Source: Streptomyces sp. NRRL S-646 (GTDB lineage Bacteria > Actinomycetota > Actinomycetes > Streptomycetales > Streptomycetaceae). From it: a stretch of 64,000 nucleotides of DNA. The notes beneath the pieces were generated by a model that was not told the DNA's origin, made no database searches, and was given only the letters and a program-made list of their open reading frames with translations. Location of the stretch: positions 124,001 to 188,000 of the forward strand of contig NZ_JODC01000001.1 of assembly GCF_000720765.1 (NCBI RefSeq). The letters run 5' to 3'. Below, in pieces: positions 9,643-17,375 of this stretch (its first letter is position 1; each line of letters starts with the position of its first letter). The position numbers and the translations under genes were made by a program.

Positions 9643-10578
9643 GTGATCATGACAACGACGTCGTCCTACGCCTTCCAGCCGGTCCTGGAGCGCATCGCCG
9701 AGGAGATCGGGCGCACCCCCGGCCGCGGCCGCCCCGCCGACTACATCCCGGCACTCGCAGCCTGCGACCCGCGCCGCTTCGGCATGGCCGTCGCGGAACT
9801 GGACGGCACGGTGTACGGCGTGGGGGACTGGCGCGAGCCGTTCTCCACGCAGTCCCTCACCAAGGTCTTCACCCTCGCCCTCGACCTGGCTCGCGAGGGT
9901 GACGAGCTGTGGGAGCACGTGGGCCGCGAACCTTCCGGCAACCCCTTCAACTCCCTGATCCAGCTGGAGTACGAGAACGGCATCCCCCGCAACCCGTTCA
10001 TCAACGCGGGCGCCCTCGTCGTCACCGACCGGCTGCAGACCCGTACCTCGGACGCGGCGGGCGAACTGCTGACCTTTCTGCGCACCGAGAGCGGCAACCC
10101 GGCCCTGGACTTCGACAAGGACGTCGCCGCCTCCGAGGCCGCACACGGAGACCGCAACGCCGCCCTCGCCCATTTCATGGCGTCCTACGGCAACATCGAC
10201 AACCCGATCCCGGTGCTGCTGGACCAGTACTTCCGCCAGTGCTCCCTCACCGCCTCCTGCGCCGACCTCGCCCTCGCCACCGGCTTCCTGGCCCGCCACG
10301 GCATACGTGCCGACGGCAGCCGACTGCTTTCCCAGAGCCAGGCCAAGCAGGTCAACGCGGTGATGCTGACCTGCGGGACGTACGATGCGGCGGGCGACTT
10401 CGCCTACCGGGTGGGCCTGCCCGGCAAGAGCGGCGTCGGCGGCGGCATCATCGCGGTCGTTCCCGGCCGCTGCACCCTGTGCGTGTGGAGCCCCGGGCTC
10501 GACGAGCGCGGCAACTCGGTGGCGGGCGTCGCGGCACTGGACCGCTTCACGACGCTGACCGGCCTGTCGGTGTTCTGA
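9643..10578 (+). CDS. glsA: Glutaminase (serine-dependent GlsA type)
   Basis: This 311-residue cytosolic glutaminase hydrolyses glutamine to glutamate and ammonia. It has the beta-lactamase-like fold, with the nucleophile in FSTQSLTKVFTLAL (S-x-x-K, near residue 67), then NPFNSLIQLEYENGIPRNPFINAGA and the C-terminal PGKSGVGGGIIAVVPGR motif. Length matches the single-domain bacterial form. GTG 9643 is preferred because GGAGGC lies six bases upstream at 9631-9636; ATG 9649 is the alternative. It starts 40 bp after aspA on the same strand, giving an ammonia-releasing cassette for Asn, Asp and Gln. Confidence 0.94.
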   Translation: MIMTTTSSYAFQPVLERIAEEIGRTPGRGRPADYIPALAACDPRRFGMAVAELDGTVYGVGDWREPFSTQSLTKVFTLALDLAREGDELWEHVGREPSGNPFNSLIQLEYENGIPRNPFINAGALVVTDRLQTRTSDAAGELLTFLRTESGNPALDFDKDVAASEAAHGDRNAALAHFMASYGNIDNPIPVLLDQYFRQCSLTASCADLALATGFLARHGIRADGSRLLSQSQAKQVNAVMLTCGTYDAAGDFAYRVGLPGKSGVGGGIIAVVPGRCTLCVWSPGLDERGNSVAGVAALDRFTTLTGLSVF

Positions 10579-10591
10579 ACCGGCGGCTCGG

Positions 10592-10756
10592 CCCGTCGGC
10601 GATCTCCACCTCTCGTACGAGTCGTTCCAGGTTCCCGGCGACACCGAGCAGACGCTGTGCGTCTACAACGTGGAACCCGGCTCCGACACCGCCCAGGCAC
10701 TACAGCTCCTGAGCAACTGGACCGCACCCGAGATCACCACCCCGCCCACCCGCTGA
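10592..10756 (+). pseudogene. C-terminal remnant of an XRE/MmyB-type regulator
   Basis: A 54-codon open frame without a start codon encodes PVGDLHLSYESFQVPGD, then TEQTLCVYNVEPGSDTAQAL and QLLSNW before a TGA at 10754. This pattern (a GDL.L.YE strand, then QTL.VY..EPGS and LL..W) is the end of the MmyB-like ligand-binding domain that follows an XRE helix-turn-helix in many actinobacterial regulators. The helix-turn-helix and most of the domain are missing, and the fragment begins directly behind glsA, so it is a deletion remnant. An intact relative is encoded at 20562-21440 and another decayed one at 54651-54960. Confidence 0.6.
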
Positions 10757-10791
10757 CGACTCCGGCCCGCCGGTGGACGCCGGATGCCGTC

Positions 10792-10875
10792 GCCCGAGCC
10801 GTGGCCCCCGTGCCTCTCGCCGTACATCTCCAGGCCGCTGACCTTGGCGTACGCGGAGCTGTGCGGCACGGTCAT
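10792..10875 (-). pseudogene. Possible N-terminal remnant of an alpha/beta hydrolase
   Basis: Reading leftwards from an ATG at 10875, about 28 residues (SSAYAKVSGLEMYGERHG, then GHGSG) resemble the usual N-terminus of alpha/beta-fold hydrolases (YA.VNGL.MYYE.HG.G). The expected continuation with a PLVLLHGG strand is absent in all three frames, so only the start of such a gene survives, if the assignment is right. The homology is short, hence low confidence. The rest of 10757-11045 holds nothing else I can support. Confidence 0.3.
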
Positions 10876-11054
10876 CACGTGCGTTCTGGAGCCGGCGGAG
10901 GTCGGACACCCCGATGCAGGGGAGACCGGCCGGCTGCGGAGAAGTCATCGCTGCGGCCGTGCGCTCACGTGCCGGTCACACGCAGGCCCCCGCCCGGAAG
11001 GCAGCGCGTCAAGTTCCGGCCACCCGGCGTTGACACGCTTCCCGAGTGTTGGCC

Positions 11055-12449
11055 ATGGCTTTCCCCGTCGATCTTCGCCGCTGTCAGGTTCTGGGCCTGG
11101 CCGGCACCGCCTTCCTCGCCCTCGGAGGTGAGACGGCCGGCGCCCTGCCCGTGCGGGATCTGCTGGCCCCGGCGACCGCCCGCGCGGCCCTGGGCCTGGT
11201 CGGCGTGTACTTCGGTGTCGTGCTGCTGATAGCCGCCTGGGTACTGCTCGGGCGGCTCGTGCGCAGCGCCGATGCGCCCACCCCGCGCGAACTGCTGCTC
11301 GTGCTCGCCGTCTGGGCGGCCCCGCTGCTGCTCGCCCCGCCGCTGTTCAGCCGGGACGTCTACAGCTACCTCGCCCAGGGCGCCATGGTCGACGCCCACA
11401 TGGACGTCTACGCCTACGGGCCCGCCCAGCTCGGCGGCCCGCTCGCCGACGAGGTCGCCCCGCTGTGGCAGCACACCGGTGCCCCCTATGGCCCGGTGTT
11501 CCTCGCCGTCGCCTCCGCGCTGTCCGGACTGACCCGCGGTGAACTGCCCGCCGGGCTGGTCGGGATGCGGCTGGTCGCACTGCTCGGCGTGGCGCTGATG
11601 GCGGCCGCGCTGCCCCGGCTCGCCCGGCACAGCGGCGCCGATCCGGCCGCCGCGCTCTGGCTCGGCGCCCTCAACCCGCTGGTGCTGCTCCACCTGGTCG
11701 CCGGCGCCCACAACGACGCCATCATGCTCGGCCTGCTCGGCGTCGGCCTGGTCGCGGCACTGGGCCGGTGGCCGGCCCTCGGAGCCGTTCTCGTCACCCT
11801 CGCGGCCCTGGTCAAGGCGCCCGCGGTGCTCGGACTCGCCGCGGTCGTCGTCCTCCAGGTGCGGGCCGGGCACCGTCCGGCGAAGGCCGTCGTGGTGACC
11901 GCCCTTGCCGCCGCGGCCACCACGGCCGCCGCAACAGCCCTCGCCGGCACGGGATACGGCTGGATAGGCGCCCTCGACACCCCCGTCTCCCCGCACAACT
12001 GGGCGTTGACCAGCCTCCTCGGCCGGGCCACCGGAGCCATGCTGGAACACCTCGGCAGCGACCTCGCGCCCCTCGCCCTGCCGGTCTGGCACCTGCTGGG
12101 CCTCGCGATCACCGCGCTGGTGATAGCGGCCATATGGTGGCGACTGCGCCCCCGCCCGGTCTACGCGCTCGGCCTGAGCCTGGCCGCCGTTGCCGCCTTC
12201 GGCCCGGCGATCCGCCCCTGGTACGCCCTGTGGGGACTGTTCCTCATCGCCGCCGCGGCCCCCACCGCCTCGGTACGGCACCGGGTGGCGGCCGTGACGG
12301 GTGTGCTCGCGCTCGCCACCCTGCCCAGCGGCGGCCCGGTCGACAGCGGGCAGCTGATGCTGGCCGTCTCCGGCGGGGCGCTGGCGGTGGTCGTCCTGTG
12401 GCAGGTCCACCAGGCGGCCCAGGCACCCGCGTTGGGGGAAACCGTATGA
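11055..12449 (+). CDS. Polyprenol-phosphate-mannose-dependent mannosyltransferase, MptB-like (GT-C)
   Basis: This protein of about 464 residues has 12-13 hydrophobic segments and resembles the MptB family of alpha-1,6-mannosyltransferases. These use polyprenyl-phosphomannose on the outer membrane face to extend lipomannan-type glycans. The typical loop LFSRDVYSYLAQGAMVDAH (Asp after a short loop, as in GT-C enzymes) is followed by DVYAYGPAQLGG, then GPVFLAVAS, and later HLVAGAHNDAIMLGLLG. The start is uncertain: GTG 11046 and ATG 11055 are in frame and neither has a clear ribosome site. It overlaps the next gene by ATGA, so the two glycosyltransferases are probably translated together. The true acceptor in this organism is unknown. 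Confidence 0.75.
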   Translation: MAFPVDLRRCQVLGLAGTAFLALGGETAGALPVRDLLAPATARAALGLVGVYFGVVLLIAAWVLLGRLVRSADAPTPRELLLVLAVWAAPLLLAPPLFSRDVYSYLAQGAMVDAHMDVYAYGPAQLGGPLADEVAPLWQHTGAPYGPVFLAVASALSGLTRGELPAGLVGMRLVALLGVALMAAALPRLARHSGADPAAALWLGALNPLVLLHLVAGAHNDAIMLGLLGVGLVAALGRWPALGAVLVTLAALVKAPAVLGLAAVVVLQVRAGHRPAKAVVVTALAAAATTAAATALAGTGYGWIGALDTPVSPHNWALTSLLGRATGAMLEHLGSDLAPLALPVWHLLGLAITALVIAAIWWRLRPRPVYALGLSLAAVAAFGPAIRPWYALWGLFLIAAAAPTASVRHRVAAVTGVLALATLPSGGPVDSGQLMLAVSGGALAVVVLWQVHQAAQAPALGETV

Positions 12450-13792
12450 CCCTGCCCCGCACCGACCGCGGCCGACTGCTCCTCGTCCTCGCCCTTGCCG
12501 CCGCCGTCACCGCCTTCACCGCGACCGTGCCGCTGCTGCGTGGATGGTTCGATCTGCGCGTCTACTACGGCGCCGTCAACAGCTGGATCCACCACGGCGG
12601 ACGGATCTACGACTACCAGGTGCCGGGGACGACGTACGGCTTCACCTACCCGCCTTTCGCCGCCGTCAGCATGCTGCCCATGGCCCTCGTCGGCCTGAGC
12701 ACGGCGATCGCCGGATCCCTGCTGCTCAACCTGGCGGCCCTGGCGTGGGTCCTGCACATCCTGACCGAGGGGGCATGGCGCCGCTACGGCTGGTTCGGAT
12801 GCGCGCTGGGCGCCTGCCTGCTCGCCCTGTTCGAACCGCTCCGCGACACCTTCAGCTTCGGCCAGGTCAACGTCCTCCTCCTGGCCCTCGTCCTCACGGA
12901 CGCCTGGCTGCTCACCACGGGGCGGGAGCGCTGGGCGGGTATCGGCATCGGCCTGGCGGCCGCGGTCAAACTCACCCCCGCACTCTTCATCGGCCTGCTC
13001 CTGCTCGCCGGCCGCCGGCGTGCCGCGGCGGTCGCGACGGCCGTCACCGCGGCGGCGACGGCGCTCGCCGCATGGGTGGCCCCCGGCGCCTCCCGTTTCT
13101 ACTGGACCGAGGCGCTGTGGGACACCAACAGGGTGGGCCGCCTCGACTACGTCTCCAACCAGTCGCTGCAGGGCATCCTGGCGCGGCTCGGCGTGGCGGA
13201 CCGCGCGTTCTGGGCCGTGGCGGTCCTGGTGGTCCTCGGCATCTGGGCCTGGCGCACCCGCCGGGCCGTCGCCTCGGCCGACTGGCCGGCCGCCTTCGCC
13301 CTCACCGGCCTGACCGCCTGCCTGGTCAGCCCCATCACCTGGGTGCACCACCTGGTATGGCTGCTGCCGTCCTTCGCCGTACTGATCCGCGCCGGGCACC
13401 CGCGCGTGGCGGGCGCCCTGTACGCGGTGCTGTGCACCAGCGTGGTGTGGCTGTGGTTCCACGACGCGTCCGGCGTCGACGGCTTCCTCGGCAGCAACAT
13501 CTACACGTGGATCACCCTGGGACTGCTGCTGTGGCTGCCGGTAGGTCAACTCCGCGCCGACAGCCCGCCCTTGCGCCGTAGCACCAGCGCCACCGCCCCC
13601 GCGCCGAGTGCGACGGCACCCGAGATGACGCCTGCCGTCGGCCACCCCGAACCGCCGTCCGGCGCGACGGCCACGGGCGTGGCGCGCGGCCCCGGCCGGG
13701 GTCTGTCCAGCAGCGCGTCCAGCGAGCCCACCGGTTCGACCCGCCCCGCGGCCTCGAACCCCCAGTCGAGCAGTTCGCGCGCCTCCTCGTAG
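12446..13792 (+). CDS. GT87 family alpha-1,2-mannosyltransferase-like membrane protein (DUF2029)
   Basis: This 448-residue polytopic protein belongs to the GT87/DUF2029 group, which includes mycobacterial PimE. The first loop has WFDLRVYYGAVNSW followed by IYDYQVPGTTYGFTYPPFAA, the usual catalytic-loop signature, and later FGQVNVLLLALVL plus AAVKLTPALFIGLL. It is coupled to the upstream MptB-like gene by ATGA. The membrane domain ends near residue 365. The remaining tail of about 80 Ser/Pro/Ala-rich residues is encoded opposite the 3' end of the convergent carboxypeptidase gene (247-bp overlap) and may be read-through sequence after loss of an original stop. Confidence 0.8.
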   Translation: MTLPRTDRGRLLLVLALAAAVTAFTATVPLLRGWFDLRVYYGAVNSWIHHGGRIYDYQVPGTTYGFTYPPFAAVSMLPMALVGLSTAIAGSLLLNLAALAWVLHILTEGAWRRYGWFGCALGACLLALFEPLRDTFSFGQVNVLLLALVLTDAWLLTTGRERWAGIGIGLAAAVKLTPALFIGLLLLAGRRRAAAVATAVTAAATALAAWVAPGASRFYWTEALWDTNRVGRLDYVSNQSLQGILARLGVADRAFWAVAVLVVLGIWAWRTRRAVASADWPAAFALTGLTACLVSPITWVHHLVWLLPSFAVLIRAGHPRVAGALYAVLCTSVVWLWFHDASGVDGFLGSNIYTWITLGLLLWLPVGQLRADSPPLRRSTSATAPAPSATAPEMTPAVGHPEPPSGATATGVARGPGRGLSSSASSEPTGSTRPAASNPQSSSSRASS

Positions 13793-14706
13793 ACGGCGAA
13801 GCCACCGCCCGCCTGAGGGTTCATCACGGTGACCACGAGGGTGCGTCCGCCGCGGCGGGCGGCGGCGACGAGGGTGTTGCCCGCGTCGCTGGTGTAGCCG
13901 TTCTTGACCCCGATCAGCCCCGAGTACGGCTGCACACCGTCCGCCCCGGTCAGCAGCCGATTGGTGTTCTCGATCTCGTACGACCAGCCGCGCCCGCCCG
14001 GAAACCTCGCCACGGCCGTACCGCAGTACTGCGCGAAGTCCGGATTGCGCAGCCCCGCCCGGCCGAACACCGCCAAGTCGTACGCCGACGACACCTGGCC
14101 CGGTGTGTCGTACCCGTCGGGCGACCGCACCTGCGTGTCGAGGGCTCCCAGCGAACGCGCCCTGGTCTGCATCTGCTCTGCTGTCGTCTGCCAGCCGCCG
14201 TTCAGCGAGGCCAGCACGTGCACGGCGTCGTTCCCGGAGTTGAGGAAGACCCCGCGCCACAGATCGGCAATCCGGTACGTCCGCCCCTCGGCGACGCCGA
14301 CCCTGCTGCTGCCCTCACCGATGTCCTCCAGTTCCTCCTCCCGCACCGTGTGTCGGGCGTTCGCCGGGAGCGTGGGCAGCACGGTCAGCGCGAACAGGGT
14401 CTTGAGCGTGCTGGCAGGCGGCAGCTTGCGATGCGCGTCGTGCGCGGCCAGCACGTCCCCGCTGCGGGCGTCCGCCACCAGCCAGGACAACGCGGAAACG
14501 TCCGGAACCTCAGGCGCCCCGTGATGGGCCCGCACCTGAGTGCCCTCGCGGTACAGGAACGAGGGATCCGGCAGCGCCGCACGCGGCACACCGGGCGGGG
14601 TGGGCTCCGCACCGACGGCGACCGCGACCGGCGTGAACGCCAGGACGCCGGCCGTACACAGCGCACAGGCGGTGACGGCTGCCCTGAATGAAAAGTGGGT
14701 GATCAC
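13546..14706 (-). CDS. D-alanyl-D-alanine carboxypeptidase (peptidase family S11)
   Basis: This protein of about 386 residues is an exported low-molecular-weight penicillin-binding protein that trims the terminal D-Ala of peptidoglycan stem peptides. It has a signal peptide, then the catalytic motif PPASTLKTLFAL (S-x-x-K, near residues 99-102), NSGND (S-x-N, near 157-159) and GVKNGYTSDAGNT, in which the usual KTG is KNG. The C-terminus has a Pro-rich linker, one membrane helix and RRKGG, so the protein is probably tethered outside. The start is chosen at GTG 14706, at the edge of the signal peptide, with weak ribosome-site support. Its 3' end overlaps the convergent GT87 gene. Confidence 0.88.
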   Translation of the reverse strand: MITHFSFRAAVTACALCTAGVLAFTPVAVAVGAEPTPPGVPRAALPDPSFLYREGTQVRAHHGAPEVPDVSALSWLVADARSGDVLAAHDAHRKLPPASTLKTLFALTVLPTLPANARHTVREEELEDIGEGSSRVGVAEGRTYRIADLWRGVFLNSGNDAVHVLASLNGGWQTTAEQMQTRARSLGALDTQVRSPDGYDTPGQVSSAYDLAVFGRAGLRNPDFAQYCGTAVARFPGGRGWSYEIENTNRLLTGADGVQPYSGLIGVKNGYTSDAGNTLVAAARRGGRTLVVTVMNPQAGGGFAVYEEARELLDWGFEAAGRVEPVGSLDALLDRPRPGPRATPVAVAPDGGSGWPTAGVISGAVALGAGAVALVLRRKGGLSARS

Positions 14707-15055
14707 ATGATCAACGTAGGAATCGATGGATCGTGCGGGGCGGTGACCGGGCCGGGGGCGGGTTGCTAGCACCCGGATGCCGCAGTGCGGGGGTGTGTCC
14801 CGGCAGTACGGGTCGGTCGGGTCAGCGACATCCTGGGCCTGCTCTGCACTGCTGCAGACCGGGGCGGACGCGTCGACGGTGGCGGCGCACTTCCCCTGGT
14901 TCCCTCGATTTCCCGGGAGTTCCCGCGCACCTCTCCGGGCATCGGCTGTGTGCCTCGACGCCTTCAGGCAACCGACTTCAGGCTCTGGCAGAACCCAAGT
15001 CAATGACCGGGGAGGGCCCGTTCCGTCAGGGGCGGGCCCTCCCCGGTGGCAGAAG
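14707..15055. other. Intergenic region between carboxypeptidase and methyltransferase genes
   Basis: No gene is supportable here. The right part holds the terminator described at 15007-15048. The left part is the upstream region of the carboxypeptidase gene and should contain its promoter, but no clear consensus is visible. Confidence 0.6.
15007..15048 (-). terminator. Strong hairpin terminator of the 2-MIB cluster
   Basis: The arms ACCGGGGAGGGCCCG (15007-15021) and CGGGCCCTCCCCGGT (15034-15048) form a perfect 15-bp stem with a 12-base loop, 8 bp beyond the stop codon of the methyltransferase gene. No U-tract follows, as is usual in Streptomyces. It should end the leftward encapsulin-synthase-methyltransferase transcript. 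Confidence 0.75.
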
Positions 15056-15958
15056 TCAGACTCGGTCGGCGGCGATGAGGAGGTACTGGAAGGAACCGTC
15101 CTTGTAGGAGTTGATGAACGCGTCCTCAATTCCCGTGACCAGCGACGACGTGGCCCGCAGCTCCCAGTAGGGCAGAGTGTCGGGGGTGAGGTCGACGACG
15201 GCCTGCGGCACGAGGCGATTGTCGGCCATGGCACGCAGGTACTCCCGGCGCGAGTGGATGTTGCACTCGAAGTGCGCGTTGATCTGGGAGACCCACTTCG
15301 AAGGCTGGCCGTACCGCGGGTTCCAGCAGCCGGTGATGGTCACGTAGCGACCGCCGACGTGGAGGATGCGGGAGTGTTCCGCGAAGAGGTCCTGCAGGTC
15401 GACGTACATGCTCGACTCGTTGTTCCACGAAGCCGCGGTCTGCCCCGTCTCGAAGGGCATGGAGAGCATGTTGCAGACCCGGGCGCGCACGTGGTCCTGG
15501 ATGCGGAGTTCGTGGGCACGCCGGTTGGCGAAGTCGGCCTGCTTGGCCGACAGCGTGACACCTTCGACCTTGCATCCGAAGCGTTGGTGCGCCATCACCA
15601 TCGACCCGCCGCGCCCGCATCCGGCGTCCACCAGGGTGTCGTCACGCCCGATGTCGCCGAGGTGCCCCAGGAGGAAATCGGCCTGCGCCGACTCCAGTCG
15701 GTGGAGCTCGGCGATCAGCTTCTTCTCGCTCTCGCTGTCCTCGGCGTCGCCGAGTGCGGAGTGGTCGACTTCACCGATGCCGTAGTGATGGTGGTAGAGA
15801 CCGTCGACATCGCCGAGACGCAGGTTCACGGGCCTGGCCTCCCCGTCCCAGTAGCGGGCGATGTCTCCCTGGTAGGGAGTCGCCGGGCCGGGGATGAGCA
15901 GAGGGGCGTCGGTGGCGGTGAGTTCGGTGCTGGTCGTGCTGGTCACAGATGAGTCCAT
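15056..15958 (-). CDS. Geranyl diphosphate 2-C-methyltransferase (2-MIB biosynthesis)
   Basis: This 300-residue SAM-dependent enzyme methylates geranyl diphosphate at C2, giving 2-methyl-GPP, the substrate of 2-methylisoborneol synthase. It has the N-terminal segment YWDGEARPVNLRLGDVDGLYHHHYGIG, typical of this enzyme family. The SAM motif VDAGCGRGGSM lies near residues 110-120, followed by VEGVTLSAKQADFAN, FETGQTAASWNNESSMYVD and ITGCWNPRYG. Length matches. The ATG at 15958 follows AGGAAGA, which lies over the stop codon of the upstream synthase gene, five bases away, so the two are translated in tandem. With the adjacent synthase and shell gene the assignment is secure. Confidence 0.95.
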   Translation of the reverse strand: MDSSVTSTTSTELTATDAPLLIPGPATPYQGDIARYWDGEARPVNLRLGDVDGLYHHHYGIGEVDHSALGDAEDSESEKKLIAELHRLESAQADFLLGHLGDIGRDDTLVDAGCGRGGSMVMAHQRFGCKVEGVTLSAKQADFANRRAHELRIQDHVRARVCNMLSMPFETGQTAASWNNESSMYVDLQDLFAEHSRILHVGGRYVTITGCWNPRYGQPSKWVSQINAHFECNIHSRREYLRAMADNRLVPQAVVDLTPDTLPYWELRATSSLVTGIEDAFINSYKDGSFQYLLIAADRV

Positions 15959-15963
15959 TCTTC

Positions 15964-17271
15964 CTACCAGAAGTCGGGCAGGCTGTAGCGATAGGTGTTG
16001 GTCTGGTGCCAGTGGTGGTTTCCGTCGACCCAGGCGGCCACGCCTCGCAGGAAGCGCTGCACGCTCGGGACGGGGCAATCGACGGCCAGAGCCGCGGCGT
16101 TGCTCTCGAAGTCGTGCATGAGGTCGTTGTGGACCTCGATCGACTTGAGATAGGCGTCCCGGTCGGAGAGGCCCTCGCGTTCGGCGATCACGACGGGCAG
16201 GTTCAGATGCCGCCCGGGAGCGTCGAGTTCCTTGGTGTACGAGTACAGGTCGTTCACGATGGTCGTCGCGTTCCCCGCGAGCGCGATGACCTTCTGCATG
16301 GCGGTCTGGGCATGCAGGTCCGACGGCAGTTCGTAGCCGCCGATGGTGTCGGTGATGGTCGGGCAGGGGCGGAAGTTGTTGAACTGGCGCATCGCCAGGT
16401 ACTCCCACACCTCGGGTACGTGGTCCATCTGGGCCCAGGCGGCTTCGGCGAGGTACCCCATGTGAAGCCGGGCCATGTCGTGCCGGAATCGGTCGGTCTG
16501 GGAGGGGCTGGCTACTTGGCCGAAGTACTCCATGGCGGATCGGTAGGCGCGCCGAGGGGCGTCCGCATGGAGCGACTTCGCCCAGGGCGCCTGGTACTCC
16601 TCCGTCGTGTAGAAGGGGTCGAGTGCGGTGTGCGCCAGCAGAAGGCGTTCGCCGAGGCCTACGGGCGAGCCCCCGTGGTCCTCGCAGTAGCAGTCGTCCA
16701 CCGCGTTCTCGGCCACCATCAGACGCGTGGCGATCATCAGGTGGTCGATGGTGGGTGCGTCCGGATGGCAGCCGACCATGTAGCGGCCCACGGAGAAGCC
16801 GTCGAACTGCTCCTCCCAGTCCTTGGGATACAGGGAGACCTCGTCCAGTGCCCAGGACTTGATCCTGCGGCTGACCTCTTCGACCCGCACCGGGTCGGGC
16901 TCGGCCACCTGGTGGTAGTAGAGGCCCGGGATTGTTCTGGCCTGCGCCGCAGTTGTCGACTGCCCGACAGGCGTCGGCGACTCTCGCGGGATCAGGCGCA
17001 GGCTCGCCGTGCCCAGGCCGCTGGGGCCGCGCAGGATCCGTTCCAGGTCGGGGAGCGGTGTCGGCACCACGGCTGTCGGGTCAGCGGGAAGCGGCGGTGC
17101 CGGCACGGAAACCGCGGGCGGTGCGGGCACGGACGGCGCACAAAGTGGGCCGCCGGTGACAGTCTTGATGTCGCAGGCACGGGCCGCGGCTTCAGCGAGG
17201 ATGTGCGCCCCGAAGCGGGCAGCGGCCGCCGGCAGGCTCGACTGCGGAGGTGTCGGCTCAGGCGCGGGCAT
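15964..17271 (-). CDS. 2-methylisoborneol synthase (class I terpene cyclase, encapsulin cargo)
   Basis: This 435-residue terpene cyclase converts 2-methyl-GPP to the earthy odorant 2-methylisoborneol. The metal-binding acidic motif is DDCYCED (residues 192-198) and the NSE-type motif is NDLYSYTKE (340-348), both of the form found in 2-MIB synthases; VHNDLMHDFE and the ending NHHWHQTNTYRYSLPDFW complete the pattern. Residues 1 to about 112 are Pro/Ala-rich and apparently disordered. In this family that extension directs the enzyme into the family 2B encapsulin encoded upstream. The start at 17271 has AAGGAG seven bases before it. The gene lies between the shell and methyltransferase genes, all leftward. 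Confidence 0.95.
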   Translation of the reverse strand: MPAPEPTPPQSSLPAAAARFGAHILAEAAARACDIKTVTGGPLCAPSVPAPPAVSVPAPPLPADPTAVVPTPLPDLERILRGPSGLGTASLRLIPRESPTPVGQSTTAAQARTIPGLYYHQVAEPDPVRVEEVSRRIKSWALDEVSLYPKDWEEQFDGFSVGRYMVGCHPDAPTIDHLMIATRLMVAENAVDDCYCEDHGGSPVGLGERLLLAHTALDPFYTTEEYQAPWAKSLHADAPRRAYRSAMEYFGQVASPSQTDRFRHDMARLHMGYLAEAAWAQMDHVPEVWEYLAMRQFNNFRPCPTITDTIGGYELPSDLHAQTAMQKVIALAGNATTIVNDLYSYTKELDAPGRHLNLPVVIAEREGLSDRDAYLKSIEVHNDLMHDFESNAAALAVDCPVPSVQRFLRGVAAWVDGNHHWHQTNTYRYSLPDFW

Positions 17272-17375
17272 CGATGGCTCCTTCGTGGGGTGGGCGGCTG
17301 GCCCGGGGCCTTCCAGGTGTGCGCGACCGACCCGGATGGTCCGGGGCTCGCACCATGCTGTGCAGGCCGAGCCCG

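Noticed and set aside
6733..10644. A 1303-codon open frame on the minus strand
   Set aside because: It lies antisense to asparaginase, aspA and glsA, has a low-complexity Gly/Val/Asp/Arg composition and no domain similarity; such frames arise from GC-rich codon usage on the other strand.
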